64,000 nt of DNA from Corticium candelabrum (taxonomy: Eukaryota; Porifera; Homoscleromorpha; Homosclerophorida; Plakinidae). Position 1 is the first letter of the stretch. The number at the start of each line of letters is the position of its first letter. The notes below the pieces were generated by a model that worked only from the letters and a program-made list of their open reading frames with translations, did not search any database and was not told the DNA's origin. Where the stretch lies: assembly GCF_963422355.1 (NCBI RefSeq), contig NC_085089.1, forward strand, positions 1,358,501 to 1,422,500, written 5' to 3'. Below, in pieces: positions 24,006-34,916 of this stretch. A program made the position numbers and the translations under genes.

Positions 24006-24476
24006 GGAGAAACTACGCGCGCCTCAAGCTATTTCCTTCGAAGCAGCCAATCTCGCACACAAGTGGAGAAAATAGAGTAAGCAATTGAGATATACTTTCA
24101 AGCGGCTGAACTCTCGAAGAAGGCTAAAGCGACACAAGTCGCAATCCTACTTAACGTGGCAGGAACCGAAGCGCAGGAAATCTATGATGCGTTCGTCTTC
24201 ACAGCAGGCGACGAAAGACCGGCGGTCGGAGATGTCTTGAACAAATTCGACGACTACTGCAATCAGCGCAAGAACGAGGTATTCGAGCGACACCAGTTCT
24301 GGAGCTGAGATCAGCATGAAGACGAGACGGTAGATCAGTGGCTCACCGAACTTCGCACAAAGGCGGCCACATGCGGTTTCGGTGACCAGAAGGATGAGCT
24401 TAGTCGCGACAAGATTGTATTTGGAGTCAGAGACGGTCAAGTCAAGGAACGACTTTTAAGAGAAGCAAATCTGACG
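24004..24476 (+). pseudogene. Gag N-terminal region, broken
   Basis: An ATG at 24004 opens a frame that stops at 24073. From about 24076 the main gag frame (EIYFQAAELSKKAKATQVAI, then TVDQWLTELRTKAATCGF) runs on but meets TGA at 24306. The capsid-like helices are recognisable from Gypsy Gag. Confidence 0.75.
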
Positions 24477-26090
24477 TTGCAGTCTGCATTGGACATCTGC
24501 AGGGCCGCAGAGACAAGCACTTACCAAGCCAAAATGATGACTAAAGACGCCACGCAAGTAGAGATCAACTCTATGTCAAGAAGTTCGCAACGTACTAGTC
24601 GGCCAATATCTGCCAAAGCAGCAGAAAAGGCATGGAAGGCGAAAAAGACCGCACCATGCAAGTACTGTGGCGGCTATCACGCGCCTCGACAATGTCCGGC
24701 ATATGGTAAGACTTGTGCTAATTGTCATAAGCGCAATCACTTGTCAAAGGTTTGCCAGCAGGGGGCCAAATCCAGCTACAAGCGGTCAAAAGCGGTCAAC
24801 AGCTTGAGCGAAGCTGCGGATACCCAAATTGACACTGACGATTCGGATGACAGTTTGCTTATGGATGTTTTATCCATTGGGACAGTCGCGGTCAACGACG
24901 ACTGGACGGAGAAGCTGTCACTACGGCCGACTACAATAAACTTCAAGTTAGATACCGGAGCCAAGGCAAATGTTCTGCCTTATCGAAGTTACCAGAGAAT
25001 CCTGCGAACGACAGGCGGCTCAAAGGCAATTAAGAAACCGCTGACACCGACAAAGAGAGTGTTAGTGGGTATAGGAGGTGGCAAGACTCGTCCTAGAGGA
25101 ATCACTACAATAAAGTGTACCGTCAAGTCACGACAAATCCAGGCTACGAACTGTCTTTCTTTCTACGTAACAGACGAAAATATCGCTGTTGTTGGCAGTC
25201 AGGCGTGTCAGGAAATGAACTTAGTGAAAAAGATAGGCAGCCTCAAGCCAGCACACGGACAGAAAGAAGACCCTAGCACAAGCAGCAAGGAGGGTCTGAT
25301 CAACAGGTACCACGATGTTTTCAAGGGGTTAGGATCCTACAAAAGATCTTACCACATTCAACTGAAGGAGGACGCAGTACCCGTGATACAGCCAGCCAGG
25401 AAGTATCCCTACGCAAAGAGACAGAGACTGGAACAAGCCATACGTCGATTGCTAAGTCAAGGCGTAATAGCAGACGTAGAGGGACCGACAGAATGGGTAC
25501 ACAATGTAGTTGTCACAGAAAGGAAGAATGGCTCATTAAGGCTGTGTCTAGATCCAAGACCACTTAATAAGGCAATCAAACGTGAGCATCACGCGATCCA
25601 CACAGCTGGAGATGTGCAAGCACAGCTGGCAGGCAAGAAGATATTTACTGTGGTGGATATGGGAGACGCGTTCTGGCATGTTAAGTTGTCAGAACCATCA
25701 AGCTACCTGTGTACATTTAGCACCCCATGGGGGCGGAAGCGCTTTCTACGCATGCCGTTTAGCCTGTCTTTGGCCAGCGAGATATTGCAGCAACGAAATG
25801 ACGATACATTTGGGGATATTGACAATGTCCACGTCATCGCAGATGATTTGATTATTGCAGGAAAAGATGAGCAAGAACACGACACGGCTCTTCTAGCAGT
25901 CATGGAGAGGGCAAGAGTCAAGAACGTAAAGTTCAGTCGGGACAAGCTGCAGTACAAGATCAAGCAAGTAAAATATATGGGCACCTCATTGGAGAAAATG
26001 GGCAACAACCGGATCCGGCAAAGATGGAAGCTATCAACGCAATGCCTACCCCAAAAGAACGCAAAGGTGTGCAACGACTACTGGGCATGA
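24477..26090 (+). CDS. Gag zinc knuckles, protease and RT of the LTR element
   Basis: The frame has two CCHC-type knuckles (CKYCGGYHAPRQC, CANCHKRNHLSKVC), an aspartic protease motif (FKLDTGAKANVL) and the reverse transcriptase with VDMGDAFWHVKL and HVIADDLIIAG. The ATG is simply the first after the TGA, so this is the continuation of the broken gag-pol frame. It ends by frameshift within the RT connection near 26030-26080. Confidence 0.85.
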   Translation: MQSALDICRAAETSTYQAKMMTKDATQVEINSMSRSSQRTSRPISAKAAEKAWKAKKTAPCKYCGGYHAPRQCPAYGKTCANCHKRNHLSKVCQQGAKSSYKRSKAVNSLSEAADTQIDTDDSDDSLLMDVLSIGTVAVNDDWTEKLSLRPTTINFKLDTGAKANVLPYRSYQRILRTTGGSKAIKKPLTPTKRVLVGIGGGKTRPRGITTIKCTVKSRQIQATNCLSFYVTDENIAVVGSQACQEMNLVKKIGSLKPAHGQKEDPSTSSKEGLINRYHDVFKGLGSYKRSYHIQLKEDAVPVIQPARKYPYAKRQRLEQAIRRLLSQGVIADVEGPTEWVHNVVVTERKNGSLRLCLDPRPLNKAIKREHHAIHTAGDVQAQLAGKKIFTVVDMGDAFWHVKLSEPSSYLCTFSTPWGRKRFLRMPFSLSLASEILQQRNDDTFGDIDNVHVIADDLIIAGKDEQEHDTALLAVMERARVKNVKFSRDKLQYKIKQVKYMGTSLEKMGNNRIRQRWKLSTQCLPQKNAKVCNDYWA

Positions 26091-26548
26091 TCAAGTATCT
26101 GGCGCCATACATTCCCGGAGAGTCGAATATCACTGCATCTCTAAGAGAGCTGCTCAAGGAAGACGTCATTTGGCAATGGTCAGAGCAGCATAACAAAGCA
26201 CTGGACAAGGTAAAGACAATTCTTACCAATCAGCCGTTACTAGCGTACTATAATGTGGCTCAGCCGATCAAGATTCAAGCACACGCATCACAGTCCGGTC
26301 TGGGAGCATGCCTCATCCAGAATGACAAGCCTATAGCCTATGCGTCAAGAACTCTAAAATCAGCTGAACGTGCTTATGCACAGATAGAAAAGGAAATGCT
26401 TGCTATTACATTTGCTTGTAGGAAATTTCATCCCTACATTTATGGGAAGTTGACTCAGGTAGAATCGGACCACAAGCCCCTGGAGTCAATAATGAAGAAA
26501 CCTCTTGGGTCGCCTTCAGCGCATGATGCTGCAGCTGCAGCGATATGA
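26024..26548 (+). pseudogene. RT thumb and RNase H block
   Basis: PTPKERKGVQRLLGMIKYLAPYIP is the RT thumb of Gypsy elements. RNase H follows (HASQSGLGACLIQ, AYAQIEKEMLAITFA, VESDHKPLESI). It is frameshifted relative to both neighbours. Confidence 0.85.
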
Positions 26549-27596
26549 GTTTGACGTGCGCTATACATCGGGAACGGCAATACCAGTAGCAGATGCACAG
26601 TCTCGAGCACAACTCCCGACAACTGCGGACGCGGATGACAGGATGAATTCAGACATAGAATTCATGGTTCACGCAATCACTAGCTCACTTCCAATGAGTG
26701 AAACTCAAAGAGATGAACTACAAAGAGCAACAGCTCAAGATGAAGAATTGCAAGCTCTCAGAAACGTTATCTTTTTAGGATGGCCGGATAATATCAAGGC
26801 AGTCCCATCTATAGTCAGACAGTTTTGGACCATCAGAGAAAAGTTGCACGAGGCTGACCAGATGTTATTCAAAGGAACAAAAGTTATAATCCCAACCATC
26901 TTTCGATCAGAAATGCTCAGGAGAATTCTCGAAGGTCATCAAGGGGCAAAGAAATCTAAAGAACGGGCACGAGCAGTAATGTACTGGCCGAACATGAACA
27001 AGGAGATTGAGGATTACGTCAGCAAGTGCACCACCTGTCTGCGATTTAGGCGGTCGAATACTAAAGAACCACTCAAGCAACACGACCTGACAGAGAGACC
27101 GTGGCAAATGATAGCTGCGGACATTATGACATTCAAACGGCGAGATTATCTCATGGTAGTGGACTACTACTCCAAGAACGTGGAGGTACCACTCCTACCT
27201 GATAAAACAGCAAAATCAGTCATCACGGCGCTAAAATCTATATTTGCTCAACACGGTATACCGGACAGACTCATTTGTGACAACATGCCATTTGCCAGCC
27301 GTCAGGTACATTTGTTTTTCAAAGAGTGGGGTTTCAAGATAACCACCTCCAGCCCGGAGTATCCCCAGACCAATGGTTTAGCGGAAAGGAATGTGCAGAC
27401 CAAAAAGCAGCTCGTGCGCAAATGTCACTACGAAGGGTCGGACCCATATTTAGCACTGCTCAATTACCGGATTACACCAATACCTGAGTTAAAAGCGACT
27501 CCAGCCCAACTTCATATGGGTCGCAACCTGAAATATCACCAACATCTCCGAGAATCTAAGGGCACGACAACATCGTCAAAAGTATTACTACGATAG
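26505..27596 (+). CDS. Integrase of the LTR element
   Basis: It contains part of the H2C2 zinc domain (EGHQG...CTTC) and a DDE core: AADIM, CDNMPF and NGLAERNVQTKK. The position two residues before EGH's histidine pair, normally His in this family, is Leu, so the zinc site may be impaired. The frame breaks at 27596, and the C-terminal tail continues at 27610-27960. Confidence 0.85.
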   Translation: MGRLQRMMLQLQRYEFDVRYTSGTAIPVADAQSRAQLPTTADADDRMNSDIEFMVHAITSSLPMSETQRDELQRATAQDEELQALRNVIFLGWPDNIKAVPSIVRQFWTIREKLHEADQMLFKGTKVIIPTIFRSEMLRRILEGHQGAKKSKERARAVMYWPNMNKEIEDYVSKCTTCLRFRRSNTKEPLKQHDLTERPWQMIAADIMTFKRRDYLMVVDYYSKNVEVPLLPDKTAKSVITALKSIFAQHGIPDRLICDNMPFASRQVHLFFKEWGFKITTSSPEYPQTNGLAERNVQTKKQLVRKCHYEGSDPYLALLNYRITPIPELKATPAQLHMGRNLKYHQHLRESKGTTTSSKVLLR

Positions 27597-27609
27597 ACAA
27601 GCGCAGCCG

Positions 27610-27960
27610 ATGCGTGAGCTGGAAGCAGGAGAGGTAGTTCATATACAACGCTACAAGCAGTGGGAACCCGTTGTGGTAACTCAGAAGCACACTGCACCCA
27701 GATCATACATTGTCACTCAAAACGGGCGCAGCCTCAGAAGAAATCGCCGAAATATTCATCCGACACCGGGAGCACCACTCAATCAAAGTCAGGAACCAGC
27801 GTTGAACGATTATTTACCCAGAGTGAACACAAGCAGCCAAACTGACAAACGGAGACCTAGCACAATCGACGACAAGGGAGAACAACCAACCCTGGAAACC
27901 TACAGGACCTCCAGCGGGCGAGAAGTTAGAAGGCCAAAGAAACTGGATAACTATGTTTAA
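27610..27960 (+). pseudogene. Integrase C-terminal tail
   Basis: The reading frame resumes with MRELEAGEVVHIQRYKQWEPVVV and SYIVTQNGRSLRRNRRNIHP, typical of the Gypsy integrase tail that wraps DNA. It ends at TAA just before the polypurine tract. Confidence 0.75.
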
Positions 27961-27980
27961 GACAATGTTGCTAAAAATTT

Positions 27981-27992
27981 GAAGGAGGGAGA
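27981..27992 (+). promoter_or_regulatory. Polypurine tract
   Basis: GAAGGAGGGAGA directly precedes the 3' LTR, as expected for the plus-strand primer. Confidence 0.85.
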
Positions 27993-28135
27993 TGTAACAG
28001 ACACAGGTGTGTCTGGTTAATTAGATAATACAATTAGGCTTGTATGTGTCTAGAACAGCTGTTGATTAGTAGTCTTCAGTACCAGAGTCTAGTGAGCGTA
28101 AGCTGAACGTATAATACAGTACTGATAACATCACA
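27993..28135 (+). repeat. 3' LTR
   Basis: It is 143 bp and matches the 5' LTR except for a few substitutions and a small indel. It is followed by the target duplicate GTATT. Confidence 0.93.
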
Positions 28136-28140
28136 GTATT

Positions 28141-28762
28141 GCCGTTCTTGAGTCGTTCCTCTTGTTTATTAACCCTAGGTGTAGCGAAGGTTCTCTAGCT
28201 AGTAGGTCGTCTCACCGGAAGTCGCGCTCGACCGAGTCGCGACTCCTAGTCTAGAGTGCACACTGACCAGACTGACCGTGTTCATTTCGTTACTGGCGGA
28301 ACTTAGAGATTTCCTCCTGAACTACACAGGCTCGTCTGCCTGTACTTCGGCGGACAACATCACACCACACCATACATAGCAGTCTGGTACTAACCTGTTG
28401 ATATAAAGCGAGGCTAGAGCTTTGTCTTGAAAGTTGACCTGCATGACTTTGTCGCAATTAGAATCTTCTGCTTCTTCCTTGTTGGACGCGCTTGGGCGCC
28501 ATCAGTGAATCGTACCAGGTTCAACGCAGAAGCGTATGTAGCCTAGGTTAGAGGTGTCCGTTCACGATTCACCACGCACGCGCAGACAAACCCACGCAAA
28601 CTTGAAATCGTGCGTTTATGCATACATTTATCCATTTACCAATTTGAAATAGCCTGCTGTTGAACGACAAAGCGATTTGGGGTTTTTCCTTGTTGCACGT
28701 AACCTAAAAATGGGTGGAGCACAGAGCGCGCACTAGCGCGATTGCATCCAGACAGACATCTA
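28141..28762. other. Intergenic stretch
   Basis: I see no gene, repeat or RNA in this interval; it resumes the DNA interrupted by the LTR element. Confidence 0.5.
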
Positions 28763-28926
28763 CAGGGCCGGATCAAGAGGGAGTTAAGGGGGTTTAAACC
28801 CCTCTTTTCCAATAGGCCTGGTTCAATAATTTCATATAATTTCATTAGAAAAGAGAAAATTAGTAATGCTATAAATAACTGCTAACGGTGAACCCCCTCT
28901 TTCAAAAATTCCTGGATTCGGCGCTG
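28763..28926. mobile_element. Small degenerate TIR element
   Basis: The ends CAGGGCCGGATCAAG and CTGGATTCGGCGCTG are imperfect inverses, and inner arms GGGGGTTTAAACCCC and GAACCCCCTC are also present. CATCTA occurs directly on both sides (28757-28762 and 28927-28932). It is a non-coding hAT-like MITE by appearance. Confidence 0.6.
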
Positions 28927-30113
28927 CATCTACCATGTATGAAGTTGTAGACTAGCTTATCAGTGTACCAACGCATACATCTGACTTGCAGTTGTTGAAT
29001 TTCTGTAGAAGAAACACCGCTACCGGTGCATCGTCTGTCGCTACGGGTCCATGCTAGAGCGGCATCCCTGTTATCGGACACCATCCAATATCGGACAGCC
29101 GTACAAGAAGTAAACGAAGTAAGACTGAGCTTTGTTAGAGCCCACAGTAACAAGGATTAGTAAAGACTGTGATTCCACACGTGGGACTTCCAAAGGCTTG
29201 AAACGGCTAGGCTAGGGTAAACGTGATCCTTCTCTGCGACCCCGTTCATCGGACACCACCATCATTCATCAGACACGACCTTCCCCATGAAAACGCAACG
29301 GCAATTCTGCAATTTTGCACTAGGCTGAAGGATGCGTGTGTGCAATTTAAACTCTACTGTTTCGGTGAACGATGCGTTTGTCCGGTGACGATGCGTTTGT
29401 CCGATGAACGGGGTATGCAAGGCTCCGCACAGTTTTCAATCTCACTCTAAGCAGAGAAGAGGTACAATGATCTCTTTTCGTGTGCACAATCACAACTTGG
29501 ATACCTACATTTATGACGTGGTAGGGACTGCGTTCAAAAATGGATGAGTGAGAACTCGTGTCCGGAATATGATGGTGTCCGAGTAACGGGGCCGCGGTCT
29601 AGTCCTAAACTCTAGCCAGCTCTTGTAGCTACCATGTAAAGATAGATGTACTAGCTACATTGCTCGGCTTCGCCCAGACGCATTTAACTTAGGAGGAATT
29701 ACCATGAAAGTTACATAATCGTACATATCAGGGGCGGATTCAGGATTTTTGGATGGAGGTTCCGTGATGTCACAAAGGTTAAGGATCAGCTACGCCTCCA
29801 GATATAAATTAGCTATTTAATCATCTCTAGCATAGAACGGAAGTATGCGTTAATTAATGAATCTACAGTACCGGACAATTTGAATTGATTTTGCAAGCCT
29901 ACATGTCTTTCGCTAGACAGACAAATGTTACCGCTCTTTCTTTTCTTTCGAAAAAAGCTTATACATATATGGTTTCATGAAATTGTGAATGTTGTGACCA
30001 TCAAAATATATTTTTATGAGATGGAAAATAACTACTTTGAAACATTATCATTGCAAGGAAGTAACGAAGTGGTGGTGTTCGAGCTGGACCAAAAAGCTAC
30101 GGTTTGATTTCAA

Positions 30114-30284
30114 CTAGCCCTTTCAGCCTTCACGTCCCGGAAGATGTGGGGGCGCGGCTCACACATAGCCGTATCCGCCACACCTTTTTTCCTGGCTGCA
30201 AGTCTGAAATGTCTTGATCTTACAGAAAGAAGCCTTCGCAACGTTTTTTGAATGTCTTGGCAACTTGAAGTCTGAAAGGGCTAG
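30114..30284. mobile_element. MITE-like element with CTAGCCCTTTCAG ends
   Basis: CTAGCCCTTTCAGCCTTCA at the left is inverted at the right as TGAAGTCTGAAAGGGCTAG. The 171-bp span has no coding capacity. The surrounding 28930-31090 region has no gene I can support, only part of another GGGGCGGATTCAG-type end near 29730. Confidence 0.55.
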
Positions 30285-31329
30285 CTTCTTTCAAGCGGCG
30301 GCTTTCTAGGGCAGCCAAACAAAGATGTCAACTGACGATGTGAGGCCGTTCAGCACGCTCTTCCATGTGCTGAACGGACGCATTGTGTCCGATGTTCGCG
30401 CCTAGTAGGCTACAAAAAGAGGAGTATCCTACGACTCACTCGTACTGTCCGACTGCTGGTACGCGATCATCGCCGCGTGATGACGTCACATAAAATTTTA
30501 GGGGGGGCGTGGGAACCCCCTCTAGATTCGCTAGTGTATATAATTTTAGTTACAGTTTTTAAGCTCACTGTCCCGTTCTTCGCACGGGCGGACTAAATAT
30601 TAGTACTAGTGGATAGTAAGTTTCTGGAATCAGGCACATTGTTTTGTGAATGATCACAGAATTAGCAGCCCCTGACAGAATTCTCATAAAGTTAACTAGT
30701 GTGACGAATAACGTTGTATGCAAATTTCTGTTGTTGCATGAGTTCACACGAGTTTTTACTCCGTTCTGAAAAATTAGCAGTCAGATAGAATTCTCATTAG
30801 AGTGATATCCAGTTCAATTATATCATGTTCTGAGAAATGAGCAAGAATTGAGTATCCCAATGTATACAAATTTATATGTTGTTGCACATAAGTATCCCGT
30901 TCTAATTTATTATGAAGTGTATCTCTGAAGAATTATCAGCCTGACAGAATTCTCATGAAGAATTTCGATCAGAGTTCTATCCCGGGCAATAGTATCCCGT
31001 TCTGATTGTTATATAGCTAGTATCCCGTTGAAGACAAAGAAAATGTAACGAAGTGTCCCGTTTCCAAAAATCCCGTTGATTGGATTATTGATTAGTTGAA
31101 GCCATTTCGACTTGGAAGCCGCGTTACTTCAAAGACATTGCTGCCGTTGCGAGGAACAGGTGTATCGAACTTGGCATCTATTCGACACGAATCGGATCCC
31201 GTTCGGAAATATATTCGAGCAGCAGAACTAAAAGTCACGTGCAGCAATCGCCCGGATAATCCGTTCCCCGTACATAACAAAGTCACGACTCGTGCAGACT
31301 CTCGTCATTTCCACGGTCTCGCTGAACGT

Positions 31330-31715
31330 CGTCACTTCGAAGACGTTGCTGGCGTTGCGGAGAACAGGTGTATCGAACGCGGCAGCTCTTCGACGGGCGT
31401 AGACGGGCAAACGACTGTGGGCGTTTTTTCAGGACCCGGATATTTTTCTTTCCTGACGTCATGCGCAAGAAATAACACGCTCCGCACGTACCGTCTGACG
31501 TCGGGAACGGCCAGTTTAAATTCGGTGCAGATCCGAAACGCCGTTACGGAGATATTTGCACGCGAGAGGAGGCGTGTTCCGTCGGCTGGAAATCGCTCCG
31601 TCGCGGGACAACTGCCGTAGACGACGACAGCTTCACTTTCGACCTCTATGGATTCGGCGTGCGCGAGCCAAATTCGGCGGTGATCGCTGACTCGCCCTTC
31701 TTTTATCCTGATTTC
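31330..31715 (-). other. CpG-rich open frame of unknown nature
   Basis: About 125 codons are open on the minus strand outside the CA repeat (IEVESEAVVVYGSCPATERF, FRICTEFKLAVPDVRRYVRS). The stretch is much richer in CpG than its surroundings. I recognise no domain, and it has no convincing start or splice partner. Confidence 0.25.
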
Positions 31716-31721
31716 ACACAG

Positions 31722-31806
<85 letters not shown>

Positions 31807-31860
31807 CGCACGCACGCACGCACGCACGCGCACACACACACCACACACACGCACGCACAC

Positions 31861-31910
<50 letters not shown>
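31722..31910. repeat. (CA)n microsatellite with GCAC variants
   Basis: CA runs flank a core of GCACGCACGCACGC. Poly-His-Thr frames here are artefacts. Confidence 0.95.
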
Positions 31911-32382
31911 CAGACGGCTCTCCTTTATATATATATATATGTCATGGAAGGTGCGTCTTCATTGCGGAAGTGGCGTTATTCTCCACGAATAGCTCATGAC
32001 GTTTTATGTGGGAAGAGTCTGAGATGGGGAATCCAAACTGCGCTGTTATCTCTGGAGTGTGTAAGATGCATAGAGTACTGTAAATCAACAAAATTTCGTA
32101 AGCATCTAACTTTCGTAAATTTCGTAGGCGATCTCATGCAGATTAATTAACTAAAGTTAAATGCTTACTATTGTAAACGCGCGAAGATAAATTGCTACCG
32201 CCCATAAGGCGGGGCGATGTGATGTGGGCTCGCCCGTCACGCCATCCTGTACACTAGAGTGCTTGCTGTCACTGCAAGATGCGCTCGCTGCAGTCAGATT
32301 ATAACTTGACTAAAGCAATAAGACGCGTGTATTGTACGTTCTAACACGCGCTGCAGCTGAGTATATTGAAAGCTTGCCAAAT

Positions 32383-32504
<122 letters not shown>

Positions 32505-32537
32505 AATCTAATATATATACATATAGATAGCTAGATA

Positions 32538-32809
32538 CAGGGGCGTACGCAGAGGGGGTTCGAGGGGGTTCGGACGAACCCCCTCTAGGCGGTAGGTAAT
32601 GGCGGAATTCGAATTAGGCAATGCCGCATGAGCGCAACTACACAGCACCATTACATATGGGGACAGCAGAAGACACAACGAGACTCCCGATTTTGGATAC
32701 ATTGAAATTATCTGTAAAAAATAATATAAATCTATAAAGTAGTACAGCACTTAACTTTTCGGCAACTTAGTTACGAACCCCCTCTAGAGAAATCCTGCGT
32801 ACGCCCCTG
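32538..32809. mobile_element. 272-bp MITE with perfect 15-bp TIRs
   Basis: The element starts CAGGGGCGTACGCAG and ends CTGCGTACGCCCCTG. AGATAGCTAGATA occurs directly on both sides (32525-32537 and 32810-32822). A second GAACCCCCTCTAG motif sits inside each arm. No transposase is present. Confidence 0.85.
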
Positions 32810-32948
32810 AGATAGCTAGATAGATATTACAGTATAAATAGCGCAAAACCAGATTGTGCAGCCACGCCCCAAAACATAAAAGCAACATATGTATCATGGT
32901 TGTATATGTCCCTGCGTCTCGATCATGATTGATTAATCCTGGAGAAGA

Positions 32949-33106
32949 CTAGGAATTTTGAATTCTGTTGTGTTCTCCATCACTGACAGTCTTTAGCCAA
33001 CTGCATGTTCCCTTTTCTTGTAGCCTGTCGCAATCTTTACACTTAGAAACCATTTGCTTTCTCTCATGAGAAGATGGGTGCTTGTATAGTAGACGTTCTG
33101 CCAATC
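32949..33106 (-). CDS. Possible last exon of an unrecognised minus-strand gene
   Basis: After a GTAG acceptor the frame encodes GLAERLLYKHPSSHERKQMV then SKCKDCDRLQEKGTCSWLK and stops at TAG. The cysteine spacing suggests a small zinc site. A plausible upstream exon with ATG lies near 33386-33256 (MSITSDDELQQLLPPTPPDG). Nothing in it matches a family I know. Confidence 0.35.
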
Positions 33107-33389
33107 CTACAAACAATTAATTAAGATTTGAGATTGGAACGACACCATGCCAATAACTGTAAGTATCACTCACACCTCGTATACATCACATCACAAACCA
33201 GTACCTGAAGGAGTCTACAAACACTTTTAATATATAGCCTAACTGAGTACTTAGGTACACATTTGAAAAAGTCTCATCTAAATAATTCTCACTTTGGCTA
33301 TGTGTGGATTTCAGAAAAGTATCAAAACCATCTGGTGGTGTAGGTGGCAATAGCTGTTGCAGCTCATCATCTGACGTTATCGACATAAA

Positions 33390-34470
33390 AAAGATATATG
33401 TATATCACCACGAGCTACTGTACATTATAAAATACAAGATGTATGGTAAGTGCTATTTTACACCACCTGAGGATTGATTGCTAAGTCTTGTTAGAGTCTT
33501 CTTTGTTTGTGCTAAAACAATGGAGTTAACGTTATCAATATTCACTGTATAATCATTCCACCACGTGTCACACCACCATACAATTAATTAAGTTAGCACA
33601 CATGTGTTTCTTAGAGTCATGGCACATTCAGTTTGCTTGTTATTATGAACGTCAAATACAAATTAAGTTATAACTCATAGACATGCATGCAAATATTAGT
33701 CACACATTCGCAGCGATATTAGAGCGCATGCCACAAATGTATTCACTTCTGCTATGTTCTGGTGGTGTTTGTTGAATGATGTCATTGTCATACTCTGAAT
33801 TCACTAAGATGACAGAACATTTTACATCCCTGCAAGCTACAGTAACAGCTAGTCTAATATACAGATGGTAATGCCATAAAGTATGCATTTGTATGATCAG
33901 TGATGTGCATGCATTGTGGAGATCAATATCTGATGGCACAACAGAACTTGCGTTTTTCTAGTTCATTGTCACTTTCATAATGCAGATTATGATCAATGTC
34001 TGCAATGAAGACAGTTACGCCATGTGTTGAAAGACAACATTCTGTTTTGTACTAGCTAGTTAATTTTTATTTTTCAGCTTTTTCTTCTTTATCATAACTT
34101 TTTATTTATAATTTAAATACTTTTATTATAAGAATTTAGCATATTATAAAATACGGTAGCCGTTCAATAGTTTTTCCAGAAAACAACAACGGAGAACTAA
34201 GTTACAAAAACACACAATATATTTCATAGCTACCATATCCGGCCCATTTCCTGAATAATCGCTGTTGCCTGTTCATGCATTTCTACAAAATCAATTTGCA
34301 ACTTACCGTATTCACGATGTCACGGGAACTCGCAGCTGCTTTGCGATCTCTCTTCGAAGTTCAAGTCACTCGTTCACGTAAACGAGCTAGCTCTCTTTGT
34401 AGTCTAGACACTAATGACTTCATATTGAACGTAGCCATGAAACCTCGCAACTGCTAGCGCTACGCATTTG
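33390..34470. other. AT-rich intergenic stretch downstream of unit 2
   Basis: Only short scattered frames are present and I support no gene. The region ends where the flank shared with unit 3 begins. Confidence 0.5.
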
Positions 34471-34554
34471 ATCAATTTCAAACTTGGCGCCTAAACGAAC
34501 TGCAAGTACGCATGCTTGAAAATACGTCGGTAGCATTTTTGGCGTTGTAATACC

Positions 34555-34626
<72 letters not shown>

Positions 34627-34916
34627 GTGCCATTTAACTGAACGGTAGACATTTTGAGTCGCGACGGCAGCATGTATTTGTTGGAGTTCAAACTCGGTCT
34701 TGCTACTACCGCAGTTTTTAATTAATGACAAAGCAAGAAAGACGAATAGACAACCGATGAGTCTGTCAACTGACACAACTTGCTATGGTACATGTACATA
34801 AAGCTAGCAGTAAGTTTCCATCTGGTAAACTGAACAATACTGAACTATAGTTAGTTTATCAACTCGCAATTGTGATGATATAAAACAACTATATTTACGT
34901 TCGCTTTCATAGACGG
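34470..34916. repeat. Duplicated 3' flank of unit 2
   Basis: AACTGCAAGTACGCATGCTT, TAGCATTTTTGGCG and the GCAGCATGTATTTGTT segment recur in order at 50082-50695 downstream of unit 3. An (AT)n run at 34557-34618 interrupts it. Confidence 0.8.
34557..34626. repeat. (AT)n microsatellite
   Basis: This AT run lies within the duplicated 3' flank of unit 2. Confidence 0.95.

Larger units (their letters stand above)
23843..28135 (+). mobile_element. Full-length Ty3/Gypsy-type LTR retrotransposon, mutated
   Basis: It is bounded by LTRs of 145 and 143 bp starting TGTAACAG and ending ATCACA, with a 5-bp target duplication GTATT at 23838-23842 and 28136-28140. A primer-binding site touches the 5' LTR and a purine tract touches the 3' LTR. 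Gag-zinc knuckle, protease, RT, RNase H and integrase follow in Gypsy order. An in-frame TGA at 24306-24308 and at least four frame changes make it defective. Confidence 0.93.
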
